In this document: positions 62,747 through 64,000 of the stretch, one piece after another
Layout: every line of letters starts with the position of its first letter
Numbering within the stretch: the stretch's first letter is position 1
DNA from: Agrypnia vestita
Taxonomy: Eukaryota > Arthropoda > Insecta > Trichoptera > Phryganeidae
Reading direction: 5' to 3'
Assembly (NCBI GenBank): GCA_016648135.1
Contig: JADDOH010023170.1
Coordinates: 62,001 to 126,000, forward strand
Length of the DNA: 64,000 nt
The notes under the pieces: model-generated
Seen by the model: only the letters and a program-made list of their open reading frames with translations
Database searches by the model: none
What the model was told of the DNA's origin: nothing
Position numbers and translations under genes: made by a program

Positions 62747-63782
62747 TTACTGCTGCTGGGTCTGCTGCTGGATCTCTATCTTCTCCACCGTCATGTCCGG
62801 GTTCATGGCCGTCGCCTCCTGTAAAGTGACACATTGTACAACATTTTCCTCAATTTATAAAATTATATCAAATTTATTTTTATTTTTTTCTACAGTGAAA
62901 AATTCCTTCGCTTTAATAAATGTCGAATAAAATGATAAAAACCTTGCAAAATTTAAAGTAGAATTTTTTTACCATTTTATTTAAGCGAATTAATTTTTCA
63001 TAATCGATATAAGTTAACAACTTCACCGCCGAATGAAATCTCCTAGTATCGTGTGAATAGCCGAAATATTTATAACACTTGCGTGGGAGCCAACAGACAC
63101 GCTACGCGTCTCTCTCAGTGACAGCCACACACAGCCTATAGAAGCTCAGCAGGCGGGGTCCGCAGATACGCGGAGCTGGCCTCCCGCAAGCGAACCGTAC
63201 CCCGCGGATATGCGGGGCCGGCATTGAAGTTTTTTAATATAATGATAGTTCAACTTTTTGCAAAAAATAAGTCAGATATATTGCAAACATGCAAACTTTG
63301 GGTCGTGGTTACTTGAACATTTTCAAATAATTATCAAGGCAGAAATCCACCTGTAACATTTTTGCTACTAGCTATGAGACATCCTATATAAAACAAAGGA
63401 GTCATGGCTGGATATGTATCATGTATTATAATGGATTGGAAATATCAATATGTACTGTGCAGTTTACTATGTAAGTACAGGTACTATGTAAAATAATGAA
63501 TTGACAGTTAATGTTTGCAAACATTTATCACTCCACTAATAATTACTCGTATCTATATTTTGAATAATTTGCCAAACATGCGGCGCTCATATGGAATGAT
63601 TTCCTCTCTAAGGGAACCGATTTTGACATATTTCAAATAGTATATGAAACGCTGGTAGCAGCGCAACTGACCTGGATTGCCTCTGCCAAGGCTCGGTCGT
63701 GGTCGATGGGGTCGCCGTCAGATTGGATGGTGATCTTCTGCTCCACGCGAGTCTCTACCACTCCGTCTCGCTCCGTCTTGTA
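62747..63782 (-). CDS. cora: Protein 4.1/coracle-like C-terminal exons (partial gene)
   Basis: Last two coding exons of a FERM-family membrane-skeleton protein. Exon 63672-63782 (phase 0, 37 codons; acceptor TATTCCAG, donor GTCAG) encodes YKTERDGVVETRVEQKITIQ and then DPIDHDRALAEAIQ; exon 62747-62818 encodes EATAMNPDMTVEKIEIQQQ and stops. This is the 4.1 C-terminal domain, with the diagnostic VETRVE, DHD-ALA-AI and ATAMNPDMTV motifs. In insects the single 4.1 orthologue is coracle, which sits at septate junctions. The FERM and upstream exons lie beyond the right edge. The Gln-rich tail ends the protein. A pogo-like insertion (from 63857) lies in the next upstream intron. The gene is convergent with endonuclease G. 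Family assignment is firm; the name coracle is inferred from the likely insect origin. Confidence 0.88.
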
Positions 63783-63856
63783 CTGGAATACCAAACAAAT
63801 AATAGTAGTGTTGTACAAAAACAAAAGACAAATAATAAAACTCACATCAGTATGTA

Positions 63857-64000
63857 CAGTAGAACCTCTTTTATTTGAAATTCAAGGGGCCAAAAAAAAA
63901 ATGTGATTGCAAAATTCACCAAAAATTATAAAATTCCACCGAAAGCAGCCATTAACCTTGTGAAAAACATCTGTATTTTTGCATATTACAAAAAATTATT
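63857..64000. mobile_element. pogo/Tigger-like element, copy 5 (cut by window edge)
   Basis: Starts CAGTAGAACCTCTTTTATTT after TA; the interior AAATTC-CC and CATCTGTATTTTTGCATATT match the other copies. It lies in the intron upstream of the penultimate 4.1/coracle exon. Confidence 0.65.

Overview
The window is a piece of an animal nuclear genome, most likely an insect. It is AT-rich, its genes are spliced with kilobase introns, and it is crowded with animal-type transposons. A short run of the insect telomere motif TTAGG lies inside an intron. The partial right-hand gene has the C-terminal domain of a protein 4.1 / coracle-type protein. I cannot name the species.

Five protein-coding genes can be supported by exon structure, splice sites and reading frame. 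From left to right: (1) glutathione synthetase (GSS, + strand, 5173-22346), with two homologous versions of its third coding exon; (2) a short CCDC103/DNAAF19-like dynein-arm attachment factor (- strand, 24572-29529), two coding exons 4.7 kb apart, with a good RFX-type X-box 64 bp upstream of its ATG; (3) mitochondrial phenylalanyl-tRNA synthetase (FARS2, - strand, 39162-47990, three coding exons); (4) mitochondrial endonuclease G (+ strand, 50894-59082, six coding exons), divergent from FARS2; (5) the last two coding exons of a protein 4.1/coracle-like gene (- strand, 62747-63782), convergent with endonuclease G and running off the right edge.

Most of the remaining DNA is transposon debris, often nested. 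Retroelements: Ty3/gypsy fragments (6540-8190, 51260-51990), several LINE reverse-transcriptase pieces, and a Penelope-like GIY-YIG piece. DNA elements: hAT (31903-34431, with a perfect 8-bp target duplication), mariner, P-element, five or more pogo/Tigger-like elements, and a 1350-bp element with identical 29-bp inverted ends inside a LINE. There are many foldback MITEs. tRNA-derived SINE-like sequences are also present.

The most interesting signal is the GSS exon pair at 8915-9084 and 11379-11512. Both begin in phase 0 and leave two bases over, both align to the same part of the substrate/Mg-binding site, and neither length is a multiple of three. Including both exons, or skipping both, destroys the frame. 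This looks like frame-locked mutually exclusive splicing that yields two enzymes. One form keeps the canonical site; the other has altered acceptor-site residues and a Cys/His-rich insertion.
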